Positions 1 through 8,799 of a DNA stretch of 49,234 nucleotides are shown here, in pieces. Every line of letters starts with the position of its first letter. Positions within the stretch are counted from its first letter, which is position 1. The stretch is from Gallionella sp. (GTDB lineage Bacteria; Pseudomonadota; Gammaproteobacteria; Burkholderiales; Gallionellaceae), in contig JAHEDW010000009.1 in assembly GCA_024641025.1 (NCBI GenBank), positions 1 through 49,234 of the forward strand. The letters are read 5' to 3'. The notes beneath the pieces were generated by a model, which did not search any database, was not told where the DNA came from, and worked only from the letters and a program-made list of their open reading frames with translations. Made by a program: the position numbers and the translations under genes.

Positions 1-1281
1 CCCCGGATCAGCCAATTCGGTCCAACCCTCAGCTTTTAGTGCAGAAGCGAGTTCGTCGACCTGGAACCCATTGACTTCGCGTGAACCTACCTGCACCCGT
101 GTGGTGTCCGGTTCTGGCGACGAATGCAGGGTGTAAGACACGCCCAACTTCGATAGCAATTGCTGGTTGCGTTCACAATCGTTCTTCGTCGCCGTGAACG
201 GGTCATAGCCGCAGGAATTGCCATACAGGGCTACTGGGACCTCGATGTTAAATCGTTCAAGCGCAGGATTTCCATAGTGAATCAGGCCTTTGAACACGGG
301 GAAGATCGCAAGGCAACCGAGCAGCAAGCCGGCAAGCAACACTGGCCTGCGACCAACGCGATCTGACAACCATCCGAAATAGATGGTCAACGGAAACAAT
401 ACCAAGGTACTCAATAGCACCAATTCCGAAACGGTCTTTGAGTCAAGTCTAACGACGCTCTTCAAATAGACGCTGGTGTATACCTGAGAAGAAAAGAACA
501 ATAATGAGCCACCTGCAGAAATGCAGAAGAACAATAGCGCCATACGGCCTAGCGTATGACGATCCGTCAGGCACTCCCTTAATGGCGCCTTCGAAAGCCC
601 ATGCTTCTCTCGCAAGTGCAAGAATACGGGTGATTCATACATGTTCACCCTGCTTTTGATCGAGACCAGTAACAACAAGATCGAAACCAGGAATGGGACA
701 CGCCATCCCCAAGTCTGGAAATCATCGGCACTCAAGTACGATTGCAGCAATACCACCTGTAGAGTCGACACCATAATACCCAGGGGTCCCATCAATTGAA
801 GTACGCTGGTATACAAACCGCGCTTTTTCTCAGGTGCATGTTCCGTCAGGTAAACTGCAGCGCCACCAATTTCGCCACCAACTGAGAATCCTTGCAGCAG
901 TCGCAATACCAGCAGCATTGCAGGTGCCATCATGCCTACCTGCGCATAGGTCGGCAACAAACCAACACAAAAGGTAGACAAGCCCATCAGAACGATTGTG
1001 GCGATAAATACCGGTCGACGACCGTACTTATCGCCCAACGAACCGAACAATGCGGCCCCAAGGGGTCTCACCAGCATACCGACTCCGAAAGTAGCAAGAC
1101 TCGCCAGAAGCGCTGCGACCGGATTTTCCTGAGGGAAGAACAACGTACTGAAGTATGTGGCTAGCGAAGCAAAAGTGAGAAAGTCATACCATTCCAGGAA
1201 TGTGCCAAAACAGGCTGCGATGGCAACCTTTCGGTGGATGTGGGCTTGATGTGGTGTTGAAGAGCTAGAAGACAAGATCAA
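1..1281 (-). CDS. MFS transporter, metabolite:H+ symporter type (C-terminus cut by window edge)
   Basis: Read on the minus strand, the frame is open to the window edge and encodes an integral inner-membrane transporter. Near the N-terminus it has FGTFLEWYDFLTFASLA, the helix-1 signature of the metabolite:H+ symporter branch of the major facilitator superfamily, followed by the loop 2-3 motif GSLGDKYGRRP. A polar segment after about residue 370 (containing LLSKLGVSYTLHSSPEP) resembles the extra periplasmic loop of the roughly 550-aa members of this group, so about 100 residues and the last helices should lie outside the window. No ATG lies upstream in frame; TTG codons at 1281 or 1275 are the likely starts, without a clear SD, so the start is uncertain. 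The substrate cannot be read from sequence; relatives carry organic acids or osmolytes. Confidence 0.8.
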   Translation of the reverse strand, partial: MILSSSSSTPHQAHIHRKVAIAACFGTFLEWYDFLTFASLATYFSTLFFPQENPVAALLASLATFGVGMLVRPLGAALFGSLGDKYGRRPVFIATIVLMGLSTFCVGLLPTYAQVGMMAPAMLLVLRLLQGFSVGGEIGGAAVYLTEHAPEKKRGLYTSVLQLMGPLGIMVSTLQVVLLQSYLSADDFQTWGWRVPFLVSILLLLVSIKSRVNMYESPVFLHLREKHGLSKAPLRECLTDRHTLGRMALLFFCISAGGSLLFFSSQVYTSVYLKSVVRLDSKTVSELVLLSTLVLFPLTIYFGWLSDRVGRRPVLLAGLLLGCLAIFPVFKGLIHYGNPALERFNIEVPVALYGNSCGYDPFTATKNDCERNQQLLSKLGVSYTLHSSPEPDTTRVQVGSREVNGFQVDELASALKAEGWTELADPG

Positions 1282-1361
1282 TTGTTGGCTGAGTGCAATG
1301 CAGGAAAAATTATTATATCCATATAAATCATAATCTTGATAATTTATCTTAATAAAGAATC

Positions 1362-1381
1362 TTATGTGAGGTTTCACACAA
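1362..1381 (-). terminator. Weak hairpin after tRNA-Pro
   Basis: On the minus strand TTGTGTGA-AACC-TCACATAA forms an 8-bp stem with one G-U pair just past the tRNA CCA end, followed by a U-rich but interrupted stretch. It may end the tRNA transcript; the stem is weak. Confidence 0.3.
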
Positions 1382-1385
1382 GTAA

Positions 1386-1462
<77 letters not shown>

Positions 1463-1471
1463 AGGGCGCGG

Positions 1472-1502
1472 ATTATAGCAGAGCCACCCGCAATAATGAC
1501 AA
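1472..1502 (-). promoter_or_regulatory. Sigma-70 promoter of tRNA-Pro
   Basis: On the minus strand a perfect -10 TATAAT (1472-1477) lies 9 nt before the mature tRNA, preceded by TTGTCA (1497-1502) at a rather long 19-nt spacing. The GC-rich stretch between the -10 and the tRNA (CCGCGCCCT) is the discriminator type seen at stringently controlled stable-RNA genes. The stretch 1503-1702 holds no convincing gene. Confidence 0.6.
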
Positions 1503-1702
1503 AACATTCACTAGGTGGAACTCTGACAATTCCTTCCAGCTTCGTGGCCTAGCCACTGCATTACTGGCATTACGGCAACCCGTAGACTTAAAGCGCGTAA
1601 GAAAACAGTACGAAGTTGCAAGAATACATGCGCCATCCAGGCGTAAAGAAATGGAATATAGACGAGTACGATAATCAAATATTTGTTCAATCGTGATTAG
1701 AA

Positions 1703-2023
1703 CTAGTCCCAACGGTCATCCATCACCTGAACCATGCCACTTTCTACTCTTGTCGGGAAAATTGCTGTGGGCTCATAGGCAGGCGCCGTCAGCGCCTCGC
1801 CAGTTTTGATCGAGAATCTTGCGCCATGCCGCGGACAAACGATCTGGTCATTTTCGATGCAGCCCCCGGTCAGTAATCCACCATCATGGGTGCACACATC
1901 CTCGATGGCATAGAAAGCATCATCCAACTTGAACACCGCGATGCCGACACCATCGATTTCAATGTGCACAGGTTCACCTGGGGTAATAGCTTCCACCCTC
2001 GCGACGTCCACCCAATCACTCAT
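1703..2023 (-). CDS. Rieske-type [2Fe-2S] ferredoxin, last gene of the SUF operon
   Basis: A 106-aa soluble Rieske ferredoxin. The cluster ligands are visible as CTH (C44, H46) and CPRH (C63, H66), the usual C-x-H...C-x2-H arrangement. There is no signal peptide or membrane anchor, so it should be a cytoplasmic electron carrier of the type found alone or beside dioxygenase and SUF genes. The start MSDWVDV is set by a 4-nt ATGA overlap with the stop of the upstream Nfu-like gene; a longer reading frame exists but would run far into that gene. Being the last gene of a SUF operon suggests a role supplying electrons to cluster assembly, or simply a client protein; the sequence does not decide between these. 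Confidence 0.85.
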   Translation of the reverse strand: MSDWVDVARVEAITPGEPVHIEIDGVGIAVFKLDDAFYAIEDVCTHDGGLLTGGCIENDQIVCPRHGARFSIKTGEALTAPAYEPTAIFPTRVESGMVQVMDDRWD

Positions 2024-2562
2024 ACGACTTCTACTTCGATATCTGGTTCGATGGTCCGTGCCAGGTTGCCAATTGCTGAAAGCGTCCCTGCCAGGGAACT
2101 CGGGCAACTTCCACATGCACCAAAATATCGGATAGACAGTACATTTCCTTCCAAACCGACAATTTGCAGATCACCCCCATCCGACAATAGGGCTGGCCTG
2201 ACCTGCTCGTCCAGTAGTTTGCGGATTGCTGCCAGTCTCGGATCGTCGTCATCAAAATTTGACACGATTTCATGCTCAGGTTTCAGGGCCGCTTCAGCTT
2301 CCCTGATCGGCATCGCAATCTCACGGACCAGTTTTGGCCAGTCCGCTTCCCCGTCCTGGGTTACGGTGATCCACTTGTCCATGTAATAGACATTGACAAC
2401 ATGGGGAATCTCAAACAATTTTGAGGCTAATGGATCGGAAGCAGCTGACTCGGCGCTATCGAATGAAAATGCCCTGCCCCAACTCAAACGGTCCTTTAAC
2501 ACGAACTTAACCGCATTCGGATTCGGGGTGTCCTCGATGTCTGCGATTCTAGGCATGGTCAT
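2020..2562 (-). CDS. NifU-like (Nfu) Fe-S scaffold/carrier with Nfu N-terminal domain
   Basis: A 180-aa two-domain Nfu-type protein. Residues about 4-90 form the Nfu N-terminal domain (start PRIADIEDTPNPNAVKF). Residues about 105-180 form the NifU C-terminal domain with the cluster-binding C-x2-C at C150 and C153 (FGACGSCPSS). Proteins of this architecture carry [4Fe-4S] clusters from the SUF or ISC machinery to apo-enzymes. The start overlaps the end of sufU by 14 nt; ATG codons at 2562 and 2556 are both possible. Its place between sufU and the Rieske gene supports a carrier role inside the SUF pathway, which here must serve a large load of Fe-S proteins (DsrAB, DsrK, DsrL, DsrO, SoeAB). Confidence 0.88.
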   Translation of the reverse strand: MTMPRIADIEDTPNPNAVKFVLKDRLSWGRAFSFDSAESAASDPLASKLFEIPHVVNVYYMDKWITVTQDGEADWPKLVREIAMPIREAEAALKPEHEIVSNFDDDDPRLAAIRKLLDEQVRPALLSDGGDLQIVGLEGNVLSIRYFGACGSCPSSLAGTLSAIGNLARTIEPDIEVEVV

Positions 2563-3028
2563 TCACCGGGTCGGCTTCGCCTTCAGTTGAAATAGACGCT
2601 TCGGAATTGAGCGCAGCATGCAGCGTGTGCCAAGGCAAGATCGCACATTTTACCCGTGAGGGAAGATCCTTTACTCCGGCAAAAATCTTAAGCTTGCCCA
2701 GATGATGGTCCGCGCTATCAGGATCAAGCGTACCTGTTGACATACCCCTGAATTCCTCGACCATGGTCTCGGCATCTTGCACTGATTTGCCCTTGACCGC
2801 TCCTGTCATCATCGAAGCAGATGCCTTGCAGATCGCACAGCCATGACCTTCGAATGCAATGGCTTCGATCTTGTCATCTTGTACGTTCATCGACAACTTG
2901 ATGTGGTCGCCGCATAGCGGGTTGTGCCCGTCTGCATGACGGTTTGCATCAGGGATCGAGCCGAAATTCCTCGGCTTACGGTTGTGATCCAGAATCACTT
3001 CCTGGTATAGCTGGCGCATGTCTGTCAC
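2549..3028 (-). CDS. sufU: SufU-type sulfur acceptor / Fe-S scaffold
   Basis: A 159-aa IscU-fold protein of the SufU kind, the partner that accepts persulfide sulfur from SufS. Ligand residues are C39 and D41 (NPLCGD), C64 (GCAIC, with C67) and C128 (RVKCAIL), matching the Cys-Asp-Cys-Cys zinc or iron site of SufU. There is no sufE in the operon, which fits SufU as the SufS activator. The start is taken as GTG at 3028: an SD AAGGAG lies 8 nt upstream, and GTGA overlaps the sufS stop by 4 nt. The ATG at 3019 is too far from that SD. The C-terminus is longer than in Bacillus SufU and ends in a short acidic tail. Confidence 0.9.
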   Translation of the reverse strand: MTDMRQLYQEVILDHNRKPRNFGSIPDANRHADGHNPLCGDHIKLSMNVQDDKIEAIAFEGHGCAICKASASMMTGAVKGKSVQDAETMVEEFRGMSTGTLDPDSADHHLGKLKIFAGVKDLPSRVKCAILPWHTLHAALNSEASISTEGEADPVNDHA

Positions 3029-4299
3029 GAAAATAACTCCTTCACTCTGCAAATACCTTCAACCAACTTATCTATCTCTTGTTTGGTGTTGTAAAAGGCA
3101 AAAGAAGCGCGCGCAGTCGCAGGCACATTAAAGCGATCCATCACGGGTTGTGCGCAGTGGTGTCCAGTTCTGATGGCGATGCCATCCCCGTTCAATATAG
3201 TGCCAACGTCATGAGGATGTACCCCGTCGATCTCGAATGAGATTACAGCTGCTTTTGATCTGGCAGTACCGATGATCCTGACGCCATCCAACCCCGAGAC
3301 ACGTCCTGTCGCGTAATCCAACAAATACTTTTCGTAAGCTTCGATATTGGCCAGACCGACTCCGTTAAGGTAATCGATTGCTGCACCCAAGCCGATCGCA
3401 GCCATGATCGGGGGTGTACCAGCCTCGAATTTGGCAGGGATGACGTTGTATACGGTCTTTTTGAAGGTAACCGAAAGTATCATGTCGCCGCCGCCCTGAT
3501 AGGGCTGCATCTTCTCAAGCATATGTGCCTTGCCATATAGCACGCCAATACCGGTCGGCCCGCACATCTTGTGCCCGGAAAATGCGTAGAAATCACAATC
3601 AAGATCCTGCACGTCCAGGGATTGGTGAGGTGCGGCTTGTGCCCCATCAAGCATCACCGGAACGCCGTGACGGTGAGCGAAGGCAGTCATACTTTTCACC
3701 GGATTGATCGTACCTAGGGCATTCGAGACATGGGACAGTGCCAAAAACTTTGTCTTTTCATTAAATAGTGCCTCGAACTCATCAATGAGCAATTCCCCAT
3801 CATCGTTCATCGGTATCACACGCAGCACGGCGCCCTTCTCCTGAGCAAGCATCTGCCAAGGAACGATGTTCGCATGGTGCTCCAATGCAGAAAGGATGAT
3901 CTCGTCGCCCTCGCTGATGAAAGCACGGCCGTAGCCATGCATCACCAGATTGATGGCTTCGGTAGTGCCTCGCGTAAATATGATTTCGCGTGACTCCTTT
4001 GCGTTGATGAAATTCTGAACATTGACACGTGCCGCCTCGTATTCCCGGGTTGCCAACTCGCTAAGGTAGTGCACGGCACGGTGAATATTGGAATGTTCCT
4101 GACTCTGGTACTTTACGATTCGGTCGATGACTGCCTGCGGCATCTGGCTGCTGGCCGCATTATCCAGATAAGCCAGGGGCTTACCGGAAACCTGCATGCC
4201 AAGTATCGGAAAATCTGCCCTGATCTTATCAAGCCTGTCTAGATCGATGGGGCTAGGAACGCTCTTGTTTCCTTCCACATTCATGCGCTCTGCTTTCAT
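3025..4299 (-). CDS. sufS: Cysteine desulfurase SufS
   Basis: A 424-aa PLP-dependent class V aminotransferase-fold enzyme that removes sulfur from L-cysteine as an enzyme-bound persulfide. The PLP lysine is K244 in FSGHKMCGPTG, and the catalytic cysteine is C382 in RTGHHCAQPVM. The short active-site loop is that of group II (SufS-type) enzymes rather than IscS. The start overlaps the sufD stop by 4 nt (ATGA) and the end overlaps sufU in the same way, so translation of the three genes is probably coupled. An N-terminal extension of about 20 residues precedes the usual KIRADFPIL start of the fold; a shorter start at residue 6 cannot be excluded. Confidence 0.95.
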   Translation of the reverse strand: MKAERMNVEGNKSVPSPIDLDRLDKIRADFPILGMQVSGKPLAYLDNAASSQMPQAVIDRIVKYQSQEHSNIHRAVHYLSELATREYEAARVNVQNFINAKESREIIFTRGTTEAINLVMHGYGRAFISEGDEIILSALEHHANIVPWQMLAQEKGAVLRVIPMNDDGELLIDEFEALFNEKTKFLALSHVSNALGTINPVKSMTAFAHRHGVPVMLDGAQAAPHQSLDVQDLDCDFYAFSGHKMCGPTGIGVLYGKAHMLEKMQPYQGGGDMILSVTFKKTVYNVIPAKFEAGTPPIMAAIGLGAAIDYLNGVGLANIEAYEKYLLDYATGRVSGLDGVRIIGTARSKAAVISFEIDGVHPHDVGTILNGDGIAIRTGHHCAQPVMDRFNVPATARASFAFYNTKQEIDKLVEGICRVKELFS

Positions 4300-5585
4300 G
4301 TTCGAACCACAGTCATGCGTTCCAGGATCGTCTTGCCAAGGGACTCAACCAGCGATGGCACTGGGATCTTGTCTATGATCTCTGCGGCAAAAGCATGGGT
4401 CAGCAAGTTGCGCGCACTTGCCTCTTTCAGTCCGCGACTCTTAAGGAAGAAAAGTGCGTCTGCATCGATTTGTCCGATCGTTGCGCCATGCTTGCAGCTC
4501 ACATCATCGTTGAAGATCTCAAGCTGTGGCTGGGTATCAATACGAGCTTTTTCGGAAAGCAGCAGGTTACGACTCGATTGAGCAGAATCAGTACCTGAGG
4601 CACCTTCATGAACAACGATTTTGCCACTGAACACACCATGCGCTGATCCGTCAGCAATGCACTTGTGCAACTGGATGCTCTTGCCCCTGGGTGCAGCATG
4701 TTCGATCAAGGTATGCGTGTCAGCGATCTGGCGCCCTGCTACCAGTGCCAAACCGTCCAACCGTATTTCTGCACCTTCATCATTTTGACGAACATGCAAT
4801 GTGTAACGAGACGTGCGAGCACCGAAAGACAGAGAGGTAGAGATATAAGTACTATCTCTTCCAACTTCCACCGAACAATGTCCAATATGAAAGGCATTTT
4901 TATCCTCTCGCTGCACACGAACATGTTGCATGTGAGCTTGTTCCTTCAGCACAATTTCGGTCACTGCATTCGAGAAATAAATCGCACCATCTATACCCAC
5001 ATAGTCTTCCACCAAAGTGGCACGACTAGATGATTCCATTACCACCATGCAGCGAGGATAGATGGCAGATGCCGCCTCACGCTTCGTGGAAACATGAAGC
5101 AGATGGATCGGGGCCGTTACTTCATTGACAACATGTACCCATGTACCATCTTCGAAAAAATTCGTGTTAAGGGCAACGAACGCATCTTGTTGGTATGGCG
5201 CATATTTCCCAAAACTCGACTCAAGCATCGGATCCCCATGGCGATCTGCAAGTGATGATACCGTTACAGCGCTCCCCACTTTCGATAGCTCAGATAGTTC
5301 CGCGGAATAACACCCGTCGACAAAGACCAGCCTGATCGCTTCAGGTATCAAGTATTTCTCGATGTCGACCAGTGCCAATCTGGCAAAAGAATCGATTGGT
5401 CGAAAGCCGTGCTGGAACAACGCTGACAAGTCAGTAAAGCGCCAATCGTCGTGGCGATCTGATGGAAAATTCAAGGCTTGGGCGCGAACTAACGCATCCT
5501 GGCGGATATTCTCTAGCCAGCCATGTGATTTGACGGATTTTCCGAGCAACAACTGCTCGTAGCATTGTTCTTTGGAAAGTTTCAC
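4296..5585 (-). CDS. sufD: Fe-S assembly protein SufD
   Basis: A 429-aa SufB/SufD-family beta-helix protein, forming with SufB and SufC the SufBC2D scaffold on which new Fe-S clusters are built. The C-terminal core holds the family stretch [20 protein letters not shown], followed by the helical tail that docks SufC. The N-terminal helical domain (about residues 1-100, with [12 protein letters not shown]) is typical of SufD. It sits between sufC and sufS with ATGA overlaps on both sides. SufD is less conserved than SufB, and its position and C-terminal motif are the main evidence. Confidence 0.95.
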   Translation of the reverse strand: MKLSKEQCYEQLLLGKSVKSHGWLENIRQDALVRAQALNFPSDRHDDWRFTDLSALFQHGFRPIDSFARLALVDIEKYLIPEAIRLVFVDGCYSAELSELSKVGSAVTVSSLADRHGDPMLESSFGKYAPYQQDAFVALNTNFFEDGTWVHVVNEVTAPIHLLHVSTKREAASAIYPRCMVVMESSSRATLVEDYVGIDGAIYFSNAVTEIVLKEQAHMQHVRVQREDKNAFHIGHCSVEVGRDSTYISTSLSFGARTSRYTLHVRQNDEGAEIRLDGLALVAGRQIADTHTLIEHAAPRGKSIQLHKCIADGSAHGVFSGKIVVHEGASGTDSAQSSRNLLLSEKARIDTQPQLEIFNDDVSCKHGATIGQIDADALFFLKSRGLKEASARNLLTHAFAAEIIDKIPVPSLVESLGKTILERMTVVRT

Positions 5586-6352
5586 GCTGCAGCCCTTAGC
5601 CAGTCGTAACCACGCGCCTCAAGTTCCAGCGCAAGATTCTTGTCCCCAGTTCTTACGATACGTCCGCCATCCATGACATGAACATAATCAGGAACGATAT
5701 AGTTCAGAAGGCGCTGATAATGGGTCACCATCACAACTGCATTGTCAGGCGAGAGCAGGCTGTTAACACCGTTTGCCACGATCCTCAGTGCATCGATATC
5801 GAGACCTGAATCGGTCTCATCCAGGATTGCCAACCTAGGAGCCAGCACTGCCATTTGCAGGATTTCATTCCGTTTCTTCTCGCCGCCGGAAAAACCTTCA
5901 TTGACACTGCGGCCCAGAAAGCTAGGGTCCATTTCGACGACCTTTAGCTTTTCTTGAACCAGGTCCTCGAACTCGAGCGGATCGAGTTCTTCCAGTCCTC
6001 GTTCAGACTGAAGTGTGTTGTAAGCCAGTCGCAACAAGGCACTATTAGATACACCGGGAATCTCGACCGGATACTGGAACGCCAAGAACAATCCAGCTCT
6101 GGCGCGTTCTTCCGGTTCCAGGGAAAACAAATCCTTGCCCTCGAAACTGGCTGTCCCACCGGTAACAGCGTAATCGGGATGTCCCGCTAGGACCTTGGAA
6201 AAGGTACTCTTGCCAGAGCCGTTGATACCCATAATGGCATGTACTTCACCCGTGCGTATGGTCAAGTCGACACCCTTCAGTATCTGCACGCCGCCAACTT
6301 CCGCCCGAAGATTCTTTACTTCAAGCAAGACTTTGCTGTCTTTGTTGATCAT
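5582..6352 (-). CDS. sufC: Fe-S assembly ATPase SufC
   Basis: A 256-aa cytoplasmic ABC-type ATPase that powers the SufBCD scaffold. Visible motifs are the Walker [10 protein letters not shown] (42-50), the signature [11 protein letters not shown] (from about 154), and the Walker [13 protein letters not shown] with D178 and E179. The length is normal for SufC (about 250 aa). It overlaps sufB upstream and sufD downstream by 4 nt each. Confidence 0.96.
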   Translation of the reverse strand: MINKDSKVLLEVKNLRAEVGGVQILKGVDLTIRTGEVHAIMGINGSGKSTFSKVLAGHPDYAVTGGTASFEGKDLFSLEPEERARAGLFLAFQYPVEIPGVSNSALLRLAYNTLQSERGLEELDPLEFEDLVQEKLKVVEMDPSFLGRSVNEGFSGGEKKRNEILQMAVLAPRLAILDETDSGLDIDALRIVANGVNSLLSPDNAVVMVTHYQRLLNYIVPDYVHVMDGGRIVRTGDKNLALELEARGYDWLRAAA

Positions 6353-7785
6353 CCTACACTCCCTTCAAGTTTCAGGCCGAGCAACTTGGTAGCCTCAACC
6401 GCAAATTCCATTGGTAGATGTACGAATACATCCTTGCAAAATCCATTTATGATCATTGATATTGCTTCTTCTGACCCGATGCCGCGCTGTGCAAAAAAGA
6501 ACATCTGGTCCTCGCCAATCTTGGATGTCGATGCCTCATGCTCTATCGTCGCGGTGGTATTTTGAACATCGATGGTCGGGAAGGTATTTGCAATACAACG
6601 GTCTCCAATCAGCATCGAGTCGCACTGAGAATAGTTTCTTGCGCCAGCAGCACGACTACCCACCTTTACCAAACCTCTGTAGCTGTTGTTGGAACGTCCG
6701 GCGGATATCCCTTTCGCGATGATCTTGCTTCTGGTGTTCTTGCCAACATGAATCATCTTTGTGCCGGTGTCAGCTTGCTGAAGGTGGTTGGTCAGCGCTA
6801 CCGAATAAAATTCGCCAATCGAGTTGTCCCCCAGAAGCACGCAACTCGGATATTTCCAGGTGATGGCTGATCCGGTTTCTACCTGGGTCCAGGAGATCTT
6901 AGAGTTGATGCCCTTGCAAAGGCCACGCTTAGTGACAAAATTATAGATTCCGCCTTTGCCGTTCTCGTCGCCTGCATACCAGTTCTGCACCGTCGAGTAC
7001 TTGATGTCAGCATTGTCTAACGCGACCAGTTCAACCACTGCCGCATGCAATTGATTGGTATCGAACTGAGGTGCCGTGCAGCCTTCCAGATAACAGACCG
7101 AACTACCTTCTTCGGCGATGATCAGCGTACGCTCAAATTGTCCCGAGCCTTCGGTATTGATCCTGAAATATGTCGATAAATCCATCGGGCATTTCGTGCC
7201 CTTGGGAATGAAACAAAATGATCCGTCAGTAAATACAGCAGAATTAAGTGCGGCATAAAAATTGTCGCCACTCGGCACGACACTGCCAAGGTATTGCTTT
7301 ACCAGATCCGGGTAGTCACGGACCGCTTCTGAAAATGAACAAAAGATGATCCCGATTTCGGCTAACTTTGCCTTATAGGTAGTTGTTACCGATACGCTGT
7401 CGAAAATCACGTCGACTGCGACCCCTGTCATCAGTTTTTGCTCGTGCAGCGGCACACCAAGTTTTTCGAAAGTGCGCCTTAATTCCGGATCGACTTCATC
7501 CATGCTTGCCAGTTGCTTCTTTGGCTTGGGTTGCGCGAAATAGATGATGTCCTGAAAATCGATCTTGGGGTAATTCACGTTCGCCCAGGAAGGTTCTTCC
7601 ATCGTTAGCCAGTGGCGATAAGCCTGGAGGCGAAATTCGAGTAACCACTCTGGTTCATTTTTTTTCTTGGATATCAGACGGATAACGTCTTCACTCAAGC
7701 CCTTTGGTACCGCCTCGGTTTCAATATCGGTTACAAAACCGTGCTTGTAAGGCTGGTTTACCAGATTATGCAGTGCTGTACTCAT
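6349..7785 (-). CDS. sufB: Fe-S assembly protein SufB
   Basis: A 478-aa SufB, the core scaffold subunit that receives sulfur from SufS/SufU and builds the nascent cluster. The length is normal (470-495 aa). Conserved blocks include [12 protein letters not shown] and, near the C-terminus, [19 protein letters not shown], whose cysteine corresponds to the functionally essential C405 region of E. coli SufB. Its start lies 25 nt after the A-type carrier gene, and its stop overlaps sufC by 4 nt. The operon order carrier-B-C-D-S-U is a common SUF order in beta- and gammaproteobacteria that lack sufE. Confidence 0.96.
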   Translation of the reverse strand: MSTALHNLVNQPYKHGFVTDIETEAVPKGLSEDVIRLISKKKNEPEWLLEFRLQAYRHWLTMEEPSWANVNYPKIDFQDIIYFAQPKPKKQLASMDEVDPELRRTFEKLGVPLHEQKLMTGVAVDVIFDSVSVTTTYKAKLAEIGIIFCSFSEAVRDYPDLVKQYLGSVVPSGDNFYAALNSAVFTDGSFCFIPKGTKCPMDLSTYFRINTEGSGQFERTLIIAEEGSSVCYLEGCTAPQFDTNQLHAAVVELVALDNADIKYSTVQNWYAGDENGKGGIYNFVTKRGLCKGINSKISWTQVETGSAITWKYPSCVLLGDNSIGEFYSVALTNHLQQADTGTKMIHVGKNTRSKIIAKGISAGRSNNSYRGLVKVGSRAAGARNYSQCDSMLIGDRCIANTFPTIDVQNTTATIEHEASTSKIGEDQMFFFAQRGIGSEEAISMIINGFCKDVFVHLPMEFAVEATKLLGLKLEGSVG

Positions 7786-7810
7786 GAATTAAATCGCTCC
7801 CATTCCGAAT

Positions 7811-8134
7811 TCAAACCGCAAAACTTTCGCCGCACCCACATTGATTCTTGACATTGGGGTTGTTTAACTTGAACACATATCCCAATCCTTGCTTCGAATA
7901 TTCAAGTTCGGTCCCATTGAGGAAGGGCAAGTTCGCGTTATCCACCAACACTTTCGCGCCAAAGCTCTCGAAGACACTGTCTGTGTCGCGAATTTCGCTA
8001 GTAATATCCATTGTGTAAGCAAAGCCGCTACAACCTGACTTCTTCACACCGAGTCTCAACCCTACCCCATTACCGCTTTTCTCAACTTGACTGATGATGT
8101 GTTTCGCTGCAGATTCCGTCATCGTTATTGCCAT
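7811..8134 (-). CDS. sufA: A-type Fe-S carrier (SufA/IscA/ErpA family)
   Basis: A 107-aa HesB/IscA-fold protein that carries iron or assembled clusters. The three ligand cysteines are present: C35 (GCSGFAY) and C99/C101 in the C-terminal QCGCGESF. The start is the ATG at 8134 (MAITMTES), with GGAG 6 nt upstream; a TTG four codons earlier lies upstream of that SD. It stands between the Rrf2 regulator and sufB, so sufA is the most natural name, although sequence alone does not separate SufA, IscA and ErpA. Confidence 0.92.
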   Translation of the reverse strand: MAITMTESAAKHIISQVEKSGNGVGLRLGVKKSGCSGFAYTMDITSEIRDTDSVFESFGAKVLVDNANLPFLNGTELEYSKQGLGYVFKLNNPNVKNQCGCGESFAV

Positions 8135-8153
8135 GTTCATCTCCAATTAATAT

Positions 8154-8600
8154 TCATATCAAAATGCCGCGCGAACGAAGCGCGCTCATATCCATTACCT
8201 GCGGTTTGGGAGAGATCATTTCTGCCAGATTCACTTTTTCGAGTGCATTCTGGATGATGTGATTGATTCCCTGCCAATTGCTGCGTGTCGAACAAGTCGA
8301 CTCACGCTCACAAGTTGTGGTACCACTGCACTCTGTGATGGAAATCGGGCCATCCATCGCATCAATGATCTCAGCAATTGATATCGCTGCAGGATCACGT
8401 GCAAGCATATACCCGCCTTTAGCACCCATTACGGAGTCCACAAGATTCTTCCGGACCAGCATCTTGAGGATTTTGCTCACCGTAGGTGCGGCAATTCCCA
8501 ATCCTGCCGATACTTCGCTCGCACTGTGCACAGCTAGGTCGCGCGCCATATAAGTCATTACTTGAGTACCATAATCGGCCATTTTGCTGAGTCTTAACAT
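8154..8600 (-). CDS. Rrf2-family Fe-S-responsive regulator of the SUF operon
   Basis: A 148-aa Rrf2/IscR-type winged-helix regulator. The N-terminal helix-turn-helix covers about residues 1-60 (LGIAAPTVSKILKMLVRKNLV). Three cysteines, C91, C97 and C103, form the cluster-binding loop in ECSGTTTCERESTC, the IscR-like spacing also found in the SUF-linked regulators of Xanthomonas and relatives. The start is ATG 8600 with AGAGG 5 nt upstream. As the first gene of the operon with an inverted repeat over its own promoter, it is very likely an autoregulator that senses cluster supply and represses or derepresses sufABCDSU. Confidence 0.93.
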   Translation of the reverse strand: MLRLSKMADYGTQVMTYMARDLAVHSASEVSAGLGIAAPTVSKILKMLVRKNLVDSVMGAKGGYMLARDPAAISIAEIIDAMDGPISITECSGTTTCERESTCSTRSNWQGINHIIQNALEKVNLAEMISPKPQVMDMSALRSRGILI

Positions 8601-8619
8601 CTGCACCTCTTCATAACTA

Positions 8620-8653
8620 GGACTAGTTTAGTCCAAGTTAGTTCATAAGGCAA
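8620..8653 (-). promoter_or_regulatory. SUF operon promoter with Rrf2-type operator
   Basis: On the minus strand TTGCCT (8648-8653), a 17-nt spacer and TAAACT (8625-8630) make a sigma-70 promoter. A perfect inverted repeat GGACTA-N3-TAGTCC (8620-8634) covers the -10. An operator at this place, just upstream of an Rrf2 gene, fits autorepression by that regulator. Confidence 0.65.
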
Positions 8654-8739
8654 TACTACTGAACTCGATTTCATCTTGTTGAAGAAAAATTCAATTACCA
8701 GATAGGTACTAAATTGTCGGACAGGGGTGTAACAGATAT

Positions 8740-8774
8740 AAAAGAAAGGCCCAGATTATTTGTCCAGGCCCTTG
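8740..8774 (-). terminator. Rho-independent terminator after mrp
   Basis: On the minus strand, 25 nt past the mrp stop, AAGGGCCTGGA pairs with TCTGGGCCTT (one bulged G, two G-U pairs) around an A/T-rich loop and runs into TTCTTTT. It is the first convincing terminator downstream of dsrA on this strand. Confidence 0.65.
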
Positions 8775-8799
8775 CTGCAATACTTTGTATTTAAAGGTC

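Noticed and set aside
160-1164. Plus-strand open frames of 68 and 90 aa
   Set aside because: They are antisense to the MFS transporter, which has clear family motifs through the same bases.
4665-5033. 122-aa plus-strand frame
   Set aside because: Antisense to sufD with no SD and no recognisable domain.
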